DNA of 56,622 bases from an uncultured Spirochaetaceae bacterium. GTDB lineage: Bacteria > Spirochaetota > Spirochaetia > Treponematales > Treponemataceae. Within the stretch, counting starts at the first letter, position 1; every line of letters begins with the position of its first letter. The notes under the pieces are model-generated. The model ran no database searches and was not told the DNA's origin. It saw nothing but the letters and a program-made list of their open reading frames with translations. A program made the position numbers and the translations under genes. Below, one piece after another: positions 26,661 through 35,653 of this stretch. The DNA lies in assembly GCA_902789325.1 (NCBI GenBank), contig CADANN010000011.1:1-56622 (forward strand), in the 5' to 3' direction.

Positions 26661-28646
26661 ATGAAAAAACTAACTGTATTGATTTCTGCTTTGATTTTTT
26701 TCAGTTTCGCTTTACCGGCACAGATGAATGTTTCTGTTTCTGTGACAGATGATATTTATGAATTCTTAGACGTTGCTCATAAAAAAGGACTCTGTTCTGC
26801 GCTGAACAGTTATAAGCCATATACGAGAGCTCAGATTTTAGAAAGCCTGCAGGAGATTTATGAGAACTCAGATAAAATGTCTGATCGCGAAATCGAAATG
26901 GTAGAAGAATACCTTGCGTTGTATGAGCCTTCTACAAAAAATGACAAAAGAAATGTATTAGAAGCACATCTTGCAAATACAAACGAAGAGTTTCCAATTA
27001 CCTTTAATTACAAAAGTGAATTCGAATTTGTTTATTCCGGCGGCCTTTATTCAAACTCAGATTATAATAGCTTGGGTATGGATAATATGTACAAACTCAA
27101 TTTTGATGGCGATTTAGGAAAGGGCCTTTCTTACAGATTAAAAGGTGTTCTTGATTTTTCTTATATGCCGCTTATGGAAATTGGAGATTATTTTATTGGG
27201 TATCCGTGGTATGATTCTAATGTAGAAAAATTCCTCAATGGTGAATTGTATAAAGAAAAGGAAAGCGATGAAACACCTACAAAACAGTACGATGTTTCAG
27301 ATAAAGCTCGATATATCCGCCGTTATCTGAACAATTCCTATCTTCCATATTCGTATAAAAAGCCATGGAGTGGTCAATTCTATTTTGCAAAAAATATGAA
27401 TGCTGCAGGACTTGAAGGTTGGGCTACCAGCTTTGGTATGGGCTTTTCAATTGATGGAGAAATCAGAGGCTCATTGCTGAATAATCATATTATTCTTGGA
27501 GCTGGCCGTTTTGACAGGGAAGTAGCTGCAATGGATAATGGCAGCTCTTTGGTTTTAAATGCAAAGGCATATCCTTTTATGGCAGTAGATGCTCAGTTTA
27601 AGTTATTTGATTTCTTTAAGTTCTATTCATTAACAGGTATTCTTGAATATCCTAACCAGGATTATATAAATGAAGAAGAGTTAGGAAAAATTGGTAAACC
27701 AAGTAATCTTGATGATTCATATATTTTCCAGAATGCCTTTTCTCTCAATATGATTGAAGTAGATTTAAAGAGACTTCATCTTGATTTTGGTTCTTCTGTA
27801 ATCTGGCCAAAACGTTTTGAACTTGGTTATGCATTTCCATTGGCAAATTATGTAGAATATCAGAATCATATTGGTGACTGTGATAACCTTGCTTTATTTG
27901 GTGATTTTAAATATACAATTGCAGAAGTTGGTTCGTTATGGCTTTCTTTCTATCTAGATGAAATTAATGGTTTGAATAATAATCCATTTATTTCCACAAG
28001 AGCTATGTTTGCATATCAGGGTGGTGTGAAGTATGTGCTTCCAAAGGTTCCGTTTGCAAGTCTTAGTTTCCGATATACAAAAATTGAACCATATTGTTAT
28101 ACACATCATGCTATAAATTATGCCCCTTGGTATAACCATTATATCTGTGAAAACTATTCTAATAACGGTGAATCGCTTGGTTATTATCTGCCACCAAACT
28201 CAGATGAATTCCTTCTTCAGTTTAAGTGTCAGCCTAAAAAAGGAATTAATGCTGGAGCGTCATATCAGTTGATTCGTCATGGGGCAGATTATGGAAGCCA
28301 GCAGGTTCCGGGAAGTAATATTTATTCAGAAATGAGTAATGAAAACCGATCGGAATTAAAAAAATACTTCCTGCATGATGGTGCTTATAACTGGATTCAT
28401 ATTGTAAGTGCTGGCGGAAAAGTTTCTTTAAATACAAAAGTTCCGGTTTCATTTTATGGAAACCTTGGACTTATGTTCAGCTACTTTACTGTAATTGATG
28501 ATGAAAAATATGACCGCGATGTTTACGGTAATAACGGTAACTGTAAAGAAGTAGATTTCAAGACACCATTTGATATAGCCGGAACAGATGAATACCCAAC
28601 ATTGTTTGGCGCTGTAATGACTGTTGGGGTAAGTATTAACTTCTAA
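26661..28646 (+). CDS. Second Wzi-like outer-membrane beta-barrel protein
   Basis: 661 residues with a signal peptide (MKKLTVLISALIFFSFALPA). Residues about 25-90 repeat the layout of the upstream protein: IYEFLDVAHKKGLCSALNSY, then YTRAQILESLQEIYENS. A long barrel of amphipathic strands follows (YKSEFEFVYSGGLYSN through VGVSINF at the C-terminus), with SFGMGFSIDGEIRGSLLNNH as a typical strand-turn unit. AGAGG precedes the ATG 11 nt after the previous gene, so both are expressed together. It likely anchors or exports surface glycan. It is paralogous in design rather than nearly identical to its neighbour. Confidence 0.74.
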   Translation: MKKLTVLISALIFFSFALPAQMNVSVSVTDDIYEFLDVAHKKGLCSALNSYKPYTRAQILESLQEIYENSDKMSDREIEMVEEYLALYEPSTKNDKRNVLEAHLANTNEEFPITFNYKSEFEFVYSGGLYSNSDYNSLGMDNMYKLNFDGDLGKGLSYRLKGVLDFSYMPLMEIGDYFIGYPWYDSNVEKFLNGELYKEKESDETPTKQYDVSDKARYIRRYLNNSYLPYSYKKPWSGQFYFAKNMNAAGLEGWATSFGMGFSIDGEIRGSLLNNHIILGAGRFDREVAAMDNGSSLVLNAKAYPFMAVDAQFKLFDFFKFYSLTGILEYPNQDYINEEELGKIGKPSNLDDSYIFQNAFSLNMIEVDLKRLHLDFGSSVIWPKRFELGYAFPLANYVEYQNHIGDCDNLALFGDFKYTIAEVGSLWLSFYLDEINGLNNNPFISTRAMFAYQGGVKYVLPKVPFASLSFRYTKIEPYCYTHHAINYAPWYNHYICENYSNNGESLGYYLPPNSDEFLLQFKCQPKKGINAGASYQLIRHGADYGSQQVPGSNIYSEMSNENRSELKKYFLHDGAYNWIHIVSAGGKVSLNTKVPVSFYGNLGLMFSYFTVIDDEKYDRDVYGNNGNCKEVDFKTPFDIAGTDEYPTLFGAVMTVGVSINF

Positions 28647-28668
28647 TATAAATTGATGTTAAACAATT

Positions 28669-28713
28669 AAGCGGTGGCTGACTTCTAAAATTATGAAGTG
28701 CCACCGCTTTTTT
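28669..28713 (+). terminator. Intrinsic terminator after the Wzi-like pair
   Basis: AAGCGGTGGC plus ACTTC (28669-28685) pairs with GAAGT plus GCCACCGCTT (28695-28709), with a 2-nt bulge, and is followed by T6 (28708-28713). It serves the plus strand; on the minus strand no T-run follows the stem. It separates convergent genes. Confidence 0.88.
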
Positions 28714-28727
28714 ATCTTTGAAATAAT

Positions 28728-30557
28728 TTACTGAATAAACGCTTTTAATGCTTCAATCAATGCATCATTATCTGCTTTGTTTCTTATAGCAAGTCTGATA
28801 TATTTAGGTTCATCAAAACATTTCTTTCCTGTAAGGTCTTTAATGAAAATGTTGCATTTTTCAATAAGATTTACTGCAAGCTTGTCAGAATAATTATTTC
28901 CATCAAGACGACAGAGAATAAAATTAGCCTGACTTGGGAATACATGAAGATGCTTTATTTTTGAAAGTTCCTTAATAAATCGGGCTCTTTCTTCTGCAAT
29001 TGAATCACAGGCTGCAGCATAAGTCTTGCTGTACTTCTCGTAAATCTGAAGATAGTATTCACCAAATGAGTTTATGTTCCAGATTGCATTTGTTTTCTTA
29101 ATCATATTGATATAATCAACATTTGAAGAAGCAAGCACACCAAGTCTCAAACCTGGAACACCATAGCTCTTACTGATAGATTTTACAACAATGAGGTTAT
29201 CATATTCGTTGATAATATCTTCATTAAGAAGAGTATAACGGATTTCTTTATCAGCAAAGTCAATAAATGATTCATCAAAAATCAATTTTACATTAAGAGC
29301 TTTGAGTTCCTTCAACAAAGAAAGTACATCTTTTTTTGCAATGAAGTTTCCAGATGGATTATCCGGATTAATCAGAAGAACTGTATTTACGTTTTCTTTC
29401 TTTACTACATCAAGAATATCTTTTGATGTATAAGAAAAATCTTTTGGATTTGTTTTTACAGGAATTACAGTTGCATCTGTAAATCGTTCCGGATATTCAT
29501 TGAAAGTTGGGTATGGAACAGCAACTTTACCTGTAATTTTATCTCCCAAAGAAGAAATCAATTCTGCAGCACCATTACCAACAACAATATGTTCAGGAAG
29601 AAGATTGAAAATCTTTCCTGCAAGAAGACTCATCTGAGCAGCACCACTTGGATACTGTGTAAGCAAAGTTTTAAAGCTTGCCTGAAGTTCATCAACCATC
29701 TTCTGAGGTGGGAAGTAAGGGTTTACTAAATAGCAGTAATCCTTAAGCTGTGGATAACGCCAGTAACCACCGTAAGTTTTCTGTAGAAGCTTAAGTTTAT
29801 CTTTTCCCTTAGAGAAACGTGTCTCTGCAATAGCAAGATCTGCAGGATCATCAATTTCATACCAGTCATCACCAGGAACTGGAAGACCTTTAAGTGTAGA
29901 AGATGAAAGGAATGAAAGAACTTTCAAAACCTGTTCATAATATTCATTCTTACCAAAAGACTTCTGATATGCTTCGAGGAATGGAACATAGTAATCTTTA
30001 GAGAACTCTTTTGAGAATTTATAAATATTTACAGTTTTATAATAATCATCTGTTTCAAACCAGTTAAAGTGTGCTTTATCAAGAATGCCGGTAATATGAT
30101 TATCTTCATCAAGTAAAGTACAAGTTCCGTCCATCCAGCTTTCAAAATGAGAAACAACTGCAAGGTTTGGATCTTTTGATTTTATAAGTTTAGCAATAAT
30201 TTCTGGTTTGAAAATCAAATCACTTTCAAGAAGGATTGTATCATCTTTGCATAGTGCATCGCGAGCCATATAAAGAGAGTAGATGTTGTTAGTTTTGTCA
30301 TACACCTTGTTTTCAATAAACTCAATTTCCATTCCGTTGAGGTTTTCTTTATTGAACTTAGAGTGGATGAAATCAATAAGAACATCGCTTTTGTATCCAA
30401 CAACAATTACCATTTTTTTGATGTTGTTTTTTACAAGTGATTCAATAGCATATTCAATAAGGGTTTTTCCGTTTACCGGAACCATACATTTAGTTGCATT
30501 TTTTGTGTAACGGCCAAGGCGTTTTCCCATACCTGCGGCCAGCATAAGTGCCTGCAT
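28728..30557 (-). CDS. Fusion: LicC/PntC-like cytidylyltransferase plus HisC/CobD-like PLP enzyme
   Basis: 609 residues. Residues 1-245 are a nucleotidyltransferase: LAAGMGKRLG at 6-15, metal-binding region ESDLIF around Asp113, EIDDP around 234-238, and ESWMDG around 139-144. They resemble CTP:phosphocholine/aminoethylphosphonate enzymes (LicC, PntC). Residues about 270-609 are a class I/II PLP enzyme: GNGAAELI (328-335), NPDNPSGN (397-404), Asp428 in FDESFIDF, Lys463 in SISKSYGVPGLRLG, Arg471. The second half is closer in motif style to histidinol-phosphate aminotransferase/CobD decarboxylases than to PhnW. A substrate such as phosphoserine giving CDP-ethanolamine, or CDP-serinol, is a hypothesis. 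It is the last gene of a four-gene operon, starting 1 nt after the preceding stop. Confidence 0.85.
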   Translation of the reverse strand: MQALMLAAGMGKRLGRYTKNATKCMVPVNGKTLIEYAIESLVKNNIKKMVIVVGYKSDVLIDFIHSKFNKENLNGMEIEFIENKVYDKTNNIYSLYMARDALCKDDTILLESDLIFKPEIIAKLIKSKDPNLAVVSHFESWMDGTCTLLDEDNHITGILDKAHFNWFETDDYYKTVNIYKFSKEFSKDYYVPFLEAYQKSFGKNEYYEQVLKVLSFLSSSTLKGLPVPGDDWYEIDDPADLAIAETRFSKGKDKLKLLQKTYGGYWRYPQLKDYCYLVNPYFPPQKMVDELQASFKTLLTQYPSGAAQMSLLAGKIFNLLPEHIVVGNGAAELISSLGDKITGKVAVPYPTFNEYPERFTDATVIPVKTNPKDFSYTSKDILDVVKKENVNTVLLINPDNPSGNFIAKKDVLSLLKELKALNVKLIFDESFIDFADKEIRYTLLNEDIINEYDNLIVVKSISKSYGVPGLRLGVLASSNVDYINMIKKTNAIWNINSFGEYYLQIYEKYSKTYAAACDSIAEERARFIKELSKIKHLHVFPSQANFILCRLDGNNYSDKLAVNLIEKCNIFIKDLTGKKCFDEPKYIRLAIRNKADNDALIEALKAFIQ

Positions 30558-30558
30558 A

Positions 30559-31797
30559 TTATTCTCCCTTTGAAATCATAAAGTCTACAACAGCTTTACC
30601 AGCAGAACCTTCGTTCATCCAAGCCTGTGCTTTTGCCTGATGACGAAGAGCTTCCAGTTCTTTACTGTCGCTTGCATTTGTAATGACTTCCTTTATATTA
30701 TTAAACTGTTCTTCTTTTAATTCAATACCAATTTTTGAAAGTGTATCAAATTGCCAGATATGCTTTCCATTCTGTGGTAAATCATAAGCATCATAAGGCA
30801 TAAGGTCTAACTGGGCATTTACATACATAACCGGCTTATCGCAGAGGAATGTGTAATCATAGATAATTCCAGAGAAATCTGAAATCATAATATCAGATTT
30901 TTTCATTGAGAAAATATTATCTCGTTCATAATCCCAGGTCAGATTTTTGGCATCATTATATTTTTCTGTAAGGCGGTCGAGCATTTCTTTTTCAGATTTT
31001 TTTGACTGAGGATGTGGACGTACAATAATATTCCAGCCTGTAGCAAGTAACGGATCAAGAAGTTTTTCACCATATTTAGAAAGAAGTGCACTTGCACCCC
31101 AACTTGGAGAAACAAGAACTGTAAAAATATGATTTTCTTCAGCTGGAATAGCCTGCATTTTTTCTTTAAGAGTATCGAGGTAAGGACATCCAACTACAGT
31201 AAGCTCTTTTTCATTTATTCCACGTTGCTGTTCAAGAAGTCTGATATCAGCTTTCTGATAATCTCCAGAAAGAAGTACAGAATCAAAATAATCAATACCA
31301 AAAAGACGATACATAGTTGCATCACTTGGTGCATGAAGAATATGAGCATAATGCTTAACATGCTTACTTCTCTTAAGCTGATATACCTGGAGACCTGGAG
31401 TTGTCATAAGAACGACACCGGCTGTAAGCATATTTAATTTTACAAATGCCATGTTTCCTTCGCCAATAAATTCTGGTTTTACGAATTTATAGCCTGCTTC
31501 AAAACAAGGATCTTTTTCAGCTGAAGTATAGTAGGTAAGTTCAATCTGACGTTTTTCAAATTCATCACAAACTGGCTTAAAGGTATTCCAATATTGCATT
31601 CCTTCATTATAGATTACATATTTTTTGAAATTCGAATCTGCTGTTGTAGAAACACCATTTTTCTTAGCAGTGAACAAAAGCTTTACTTTTATCCATGCTG
31701 CTTTTCCAAGGAAGAACAGAGTTGCGGCTGCTCCAATCAAAATAGAAAAGAGCATTGAACCTGTACCCGGGTCGATATAAAGGAACTGTGAATACAT
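30559..31797 (-). CDS. CDP-glycerol glycerophosphotransferase family protein (TagB/TagF-like)
   Basis: 412 residues. It starts with one membrane segment after the motif YIDPGTG (residues 7-13), then FSILIGAAATLFFLGKAAWI. The catalytic part has the GT-B-like teichoic-acid polymerase pattern: KHYAHILHAPSD, VVGCPYLDTL, IIVRPHPQSKKSEKE (RPHP at 260-263) and MISDFSGIIYDYTFLCDKPV (SDFSG at 306-310). The family transfers glycerol-phosphate or another alditol-phosphate from a CDP donor. I chose ATG 31797, which overlaps the upstream stop (TAATG) and follows AAAGGAGG; the longer frame starts inside the upstream gene. Together with the cytidylyltransferase fusion it suggests a phosphodiester-linked polymer or decoration. 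Confidence 0.86.
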   Translation of the reverse strand: MYSQFLYIDPGTGSMLFSILIGAAATLFFLGKAAWIKVKLLFTAKKNGVSTTADSNFKKYVIYNEGMQYWNTFKPVCDEFEKRQIELTYYTSAEKDPCFEAGYKFVKPEFIGEGNMAFVKLNMLTAGVVLMTTPGLQVYQLKRSKHVKHYAHILHAPSDATMYRLFGIDYFDSVLLSGDYQKADIRLLEQQRGINEKELTVVGCPYLDTLKEKMQAIPAEENHIFTVLVSPSWGASALLSKYGEKLLDPLLATGWNIIVRPHPQSKKSEKEMLDRLTEKYNDAKNLTWDYERDNIFSMKKSDIMISDFSGIIYDYTFLCDKPVMYVNAQLDLMPYDAYDLPQNGKHIWQFDTLSKIGIELKEEQFNNIKEVITNASDSKELEALRHQAKAQAWMNEGSAGKAVVDFMISKGE

Positions 31798-34493
31798 TAT
31801 TGAGCCTCCTTTGTCCAATTCTTATCGATGAAAATATTATCTTTAATTCGGTACCATGAATCTGGTTTTACAGTATAAATGTTAGAACTACTGCTATGAT
31901 GTGGCATAAAAATATCGTCTGTAGTTACCAGAACACCATCCTTTTTTGCGTCTGAAGAAACAGTTTTTCCTGTAAATGGATTAACAGGATTATCTATTAT
32001 ATCCTTAAATGCTAGAGTTGGTGTATCTGCATTTGTCATAAATGTATAATCAGTTTTTAATGAATCATTAGAATTAAAATCTTTTACAAGAAGCAGTGGA
32101 TTCAAATGATCCTTTGCATAACCATTGTCTAAGGAAGAGGTCTCGTAATTATCATTTGCAGTAGGACCATAACCAATACCATGATCTGCAATAATAATTA
32201 TTTTAGTATTATCATAAATGTTATTAGCTTTAAGGTATTCTCCAAAATCAGCAATTTTCATAAGACAAGCTACATTGATGTCATAACCTGGAATTTCACC
32301 TGAGAAATGCTTAATATCTTTTGTTATATCAATGTAAGGAATTTCTTCATTTGAATGAGTAGCTTCATTTGTCATTATGACAAGGCTTCCTGTATCTGCT
32401 GTAAAATCTGTAATATCATTTAAGAAATATAAAGGTCCATACCAGTCTAAGAAGGAATCCATGTCTACTGCGCCTTCATCGCTCCACCAGGAACCTTTGT
32501 AGTAAATAACAGGTCTTAGAGCTGCAGGTGATTCACGGAATAAACTTACCCAGAAAAGATTTCGATTAGCAGTTTGAATTAATGAAACTTGATCTGCAAT
32601 TGTAATTTGCTTTTTAAGTTCACCGGTATAACGGCCGTTTAATACATGCGTTGAAATTTTAGGATATGAATTCATAAAACTCATATCAGAAACATAACTG
32701 TAATTAGCCCAAGAAAGATCAGAAACTGTTGCAGTATAGTTAGCCTGCTCTGTAAAAATACGAGGCATCAATAAAAGAGCTTCATTATGCTTTTCTGAAA
32801 GTTTTTCAGAAGGTCGTTTATTCATTTCTGAAGGAGTATATTCATAACCTCCGTAGATTCCAGGACTTCCCATTAAAGTATGACCATTGAATGAGATTGT
32901 ATTTGGATAGTATGTATAGCCAGAGAACTTTTCATTTAATTCAGGGAAGTTATCAATAATGTATGGAAAATATGAACTTTCAGCACGATCAAGCATAATA
33001 ACAATTACATTTTTTTCAGTCTTAGAAAGATGAATTCTTGTTGTAAAATCAGATTCAGAAGAATCTTTTTCAGATGCATGAGCAAGTTCAAAGTTTTTGT
33101 ATTCTTTTTTAATCTTTCCAATATTGATGATACCAAGTAAAGCGAATACAAAACAAAGAACAAAAGTAAATGATGTAAACAAAGATCGTTTTTTAAGGGA
33201 AATAATAAAGTTGATAAGAACAATAATAGCAAGGTTTACTATCAGATTAATAAGAATAAAAAACTTTGTTTGAGACTGAATACCACCAATGAATTTAAGG
33301 GTAATATCCATTGAACCGTAATTTCCAGAAAATACAAACGCATTAACAGCAAATGAAATCAGAAGAATTGAGAATAAGGTTGTAATTAATGTCTGAATCT
33401 TTTTGCTGAAAAGAAAATAAATACAAACTGGCCAGAACAAGAATAATCCAATGCTCTGCCAGAATGGTGCATGTAGGAAATTTGTTGGTGATGTATATGA
33501 TTCAACATTAGAAAATTCCTGAACAGAAGAAGAAATAAGATTTGTAGGAAGAACTAGACCTGTAAGAATACATAACCCGATTGCTGAAAAGAAGAACAAC
33601 TTATGTCTGTTTGATTTATTTTCGATTAATCCAGAAAGAGGGCTATTTAAGAGCCATCTGATTCCTTTTAAATATACAGGAATTCCAATTAACAGCAACA
33701 TTGGAAGAGCCGCTGCAAGTCTTTTCTTTGGTGATGCTCCACCATCATAAAGGAAGAGAACATACACAGCAACAAAAATACATGATGCTGACATCAATAT
33801 ATATAAAACTTTGAGTGGATTCTTTAATTTATAAAAGATATTTTTAATAAGGCTGAATACATTATTCATTGTCCAGTATAAAACAAGACCTGCAGGACTT
33901 GAATATAACAATACAAGGAAAATAAGTGCCATTCCATAAATCTGGATTTTTTCTTTAATTGGAAAGCCCTTTGTATATATAGCTCCGGCAATTATGTTAA
34001 TAATTGTCATTGCAATAGGAAGAATGTTGATAGGGAATGAACCAATTCTAAAGATAGCATCCTGCTGTCCCATATCACGAATAAAAAGGAACGATTGTCC
34101 CTGGAGTGCAGGAAGTTTAGATAGACAGCTATAGGCTGCCATAAAAAAAGGAATCTGAATCAAAAGCCCAAAGCTTGAACGCAAGGCCATCATCGGGTGA
34201 TAGTGATTTTGTTTATAGAAAGTTGAAAGAATCATATATTGTTCATCGCCTTTAAAGGCTGTCTTAATTCTTTCAATTCCCGGTTTGAGTTTTGCCTGAG
34301 TGTCTCGTTCTACCTGCTGCCAGTGCTCTGCAACAATATAAAGAGGAAGACAAAGAAGGGTAACTGTAAGACTTACCCCTAATACAGCAATTCCTGTATT
34401 ATCAAATAATTTATCAAAAATCTTGAAGGAAATTTCAATGATTTGAACCAAAGGATACAAAATAACAGTGTATAAAATATTTGCAAAAGACAT
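31797..34493 (-). CDS. Fusion: YidC/Oxa1-like membrane domain plus sulfatase/LtaS-type phosphotransferase
   Basis: 898 residues, copy 1 of two paralogues. Residues 1-225 are YidC-like: GIAVLGVSLTVTLLCLPLYI, LKPGIERIKTAFKGDEQYM, SSFGLLIQIPFFMAAY, and SSPAGLVLYWTMNNVFSLIK at 198-217. The residue aligning with the groove arginine (R366 in E. coli) is Thr45. About seven further membrane helices follow (230-460). Residues 490-870 form an alkaline-phosphatase-superfamily domain: metal Asp502 in IMLDRAES, candidate nucleophile Thr539 in NGHTLMGSPGIYGGY, His713 in NEATHS, Asp770-His771 in IIIADHGIGYG. Such domains transfer phosphoglycerol or phosphoethanolamine, or hydrolyse sulfate/phosphate esters. 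GGAG lies upstream. The fusion is unusual. Confidence 0.9.
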   Translation of the reverse strand: MSFANILYTVILYPLVQIIEISFKIFDKLFDNTGIAVLGVSLTVTLLCLPLYIVAEHWQQVERDTQAKLKPGIERIKTAFKGDEQYMILSTFYKQNHYHPMMALRSSFGLLIQIPFFMAAYSCLSKLPALQGQSFLFIRDMGQQDAIFRIGSFPINILPIAMTIINIIAGAIYTKGFPIKEKIQIYGMALIFLVLLYSSPAGLVLYWTMNNVFSLIKNIFYKLKNPLKVLYILMSASCIFVAVYVLFLYDGGASPKKRLAAALPMLLLIGIPVYLKGIRWLLNSPLSGLIENKSNRHKLFFFSAIGLCILTGLVLPTNLISSSVQEFSNVESYTSPTNFLHAPFWQSIGLFLFWPVCIYFLFSKKIQTLITTLFSILLISFAVNAFVFSGNYGSMDITLKFIGGIQSQTKFFILINLIVNLAIIVLINFIISLKKRSLFTSFTFVLCFVFALLGIINIGKIKKEYKNFELAHASEKDSSESDFTTRIHLSKTEKNVIVIMLDRAESSYFPYIIDNFPELNEKFSGYTYYPNTISFNGHTLMGSPGIYGGYEYTPSEMNKRPSEKLSEKHNEALLLMPRIFTEQANYTATVSDLSWANYSYVSDMSFMNSYPKISTHVLNGRYTGELKKQITIADQVSLIQTANRNLFWVSLFRESPAALRPVIYYKGSWWSDEGAVDMDSFLDWYGPLYFLNDITDFTADTGSLVIMTNEATHSNEEIPYIDITKDIKHFSGEIPGYDINVACLMKIADFGEYLKANNIYDNTKIIIIADHGIGYGPTANDNYETSSLDNGYAKDHLNPLLLVKDFNSNDSLKTDYTFMTNADTPTLAFKDIIDNPVNPFTGKTVSSDAKKDGVLVTTDDIFMPHHSSSSNIYTVKPDSWYRIKDNIFIDKNWTKEAQ

Positions 34494-34509
34494 ATATATA
34501 TATTTGCTC

Positions 34510-35583
34510 CTAGTACTGTTGCTTTAGAATATTATATAACTTTTGAGCTGCTTTGTCATAAGTATATTCATTTAACACAGCTTTTGCAGACTGGTTACAA
34601 TTTGACGGATAATGTGAAATAAGCACATTAAGATTACAGTCTGTATTATATGGATCAATATATACTGCTGAATCTTTATATATTTCAGGGAGGCTTGCAG
34701 CCTTTCCAACAATGATTTTAGCGCCAACACTAAGGGCTTCAAGTGGAGGAATACCAAAGCCTTCGTAATAACTCGGAAAAACGAAAGCTTTACAATTTTG
34801 CATCAACCATTTTACCTGAGAATCTGTAACATAGCCTAAAAGTTTTACATTAGGTAAAGTTTTCAATACTGCAATATCACCGCTAACAAAACCAGAGACA
34901 GCTTTTCCGCTAATTGCAAACTTTTCATCTGGGTGAGCAGAAGCATACTTTGCTATCCATCCAAGATTTTTGCGTTTTTGTAATGAACCAAGAGTAAAAT
35001 AAAAAGTGCCTGGAGTTAAAAAGCCCTCTGAATCTGCCAGTGGCTCGAATTCTACATTCTCAAAATGTTCCCATCCATTAGGAATTACATCTATATTATT
35101 TGCATCAGTATGATAAATTTTATGAATCTGTTCCTTTGAAAATTCTGAAACAGTAAGAACCTTTTTAGCGTTACGGGCAATGTTCCTGTAATTAAAACAG
35201 CTGTATAAACGAACAAGCTTTTCTTTTTTTGATATAAAATCCTGCGGATATTGTTTTGCATAAATATCATGAATAAAACTGATGCCGCAACTTCGGCCAA
35301 GTGGGGCAGTGTTACTGAAGTTTATTCCTGTAGCCTTTAGTTTTCTACACCAGAATGTAAATTGAACTAAATCCCATAAAGGAAAACTTTTTAATGGTTT
35401 GCTAGTTTTGATTATCTTAATGTTTTTATATTGGGGAATGGTTTTTACATTTGAAGGAATAATGATACGAATATCATCATCTGGCTGCAAAAGTGAATCA
35501 AGCCTTTTACAAGTTTCAAATGCAAAGCGTTCAATACCGGTGAGGTTCCTGCATAAAAAGTTTGGATTAATCAAAAAACGCAT
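34510..35583 (-). CDS. Glycosyltransferase, GT-B fold (GT4-like)
   Basis: 357 residues without signal peptide. The N-terminal half contains LTGIERFAFETCKRLDSLL, the acceptor-binding glycine region, and SFIHDIYAKQYPQDF. The C-terminal half has YFTLGSLQKRKNLGWIAKYA and VFPSYYEGFGIPPLEALSVG, with the GT4 E-x7-E motif. It resembles the product at 23747 in overall motif pattern. It starts a four-gene operon with the YidC-sulfatase fusion, the TagF-like gene and the cytidylyltransferase fusion, so it probably builds the same glycoconjugate. The start lies 6 nt after TATAAT and lacks a ribosome-binding site. Confidence 0.88.
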   Translation of the reverse strand: MRFLINPNFLCRNLTGIERFAFETCKRLDSLLQPDDDIRIIIPSNVKTIPQYKNIKIIKTSKPLKSFPLWDLVQFTFWCRKLKATGINFSNTAPLGRSCGISFIHDIYAKQYPQDFISKKEKLVRLYSCFNYRNIARNAKKVLTVSEFSKEQIHKIYHTDANNIDVIPNGWEHFENVEFEPLADSEGFLTPGTFYFTLGSLQKRKNLGWIAKYASAHPDEKFAISGKAVSGFVSGDIAVLKTLPNVKLLGYVTDSQVKWLMQNCKAFVFPSYYEGFGIPPLEALSVGAKIIVGKAASLPEIYKDSAVYIDPYNTDCNLNVLISHYPSNCNQSAKAVLNEYTYDKAAQKLYNILKQQY

Positions 35584-35595
35584 ATATTCATTATA
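35584..35595 (-). promoter_or_regulatory. -10 box of leaderless promoter for the YidC-sulfatase operon
   Basis: On the minus strand TATAAT (35595-35590) is followed by 6 nt and the ATG at 35583. The region 17 nt upstream reads TTTCAA, a weak -35. No Shine-Dalgarno is present. It overlaps the divergent promoter region of copy 2. Confidence 0.6.
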
Positions 35596-35605
35596 ATTAA
35601 TTAAC

Positions 35606-35634
35606 TTGAAAATTGAAATGTATTTTGTTAGTAT
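35606..35634 (+). promoter_or_regulatory. Promoter of YidC-sulfatase copy 2
   Basis: TTGAAA (35606-35611), 17-nt spacer, TAGTAT (35629-35634). The predicted transcript starts near 35641 and reaches a GGAG site at 35643-35646 and ATG at 35654. Unlike the divergent gene, this one has an ordinary short leader. Confidence 0.55.
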
Positions 35635-35653
35635 TTTTTAATTGGAGTTCAAA

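Noticed and set aside
28728..30557. T. denticola-type PntC-AEP transaminase fusion
   Set aside because: The PLP half has HisC/CobD-like motifs and no PEP mutase or phosphonopyruvate decarboxylase is in the window; kept as an alternative only.
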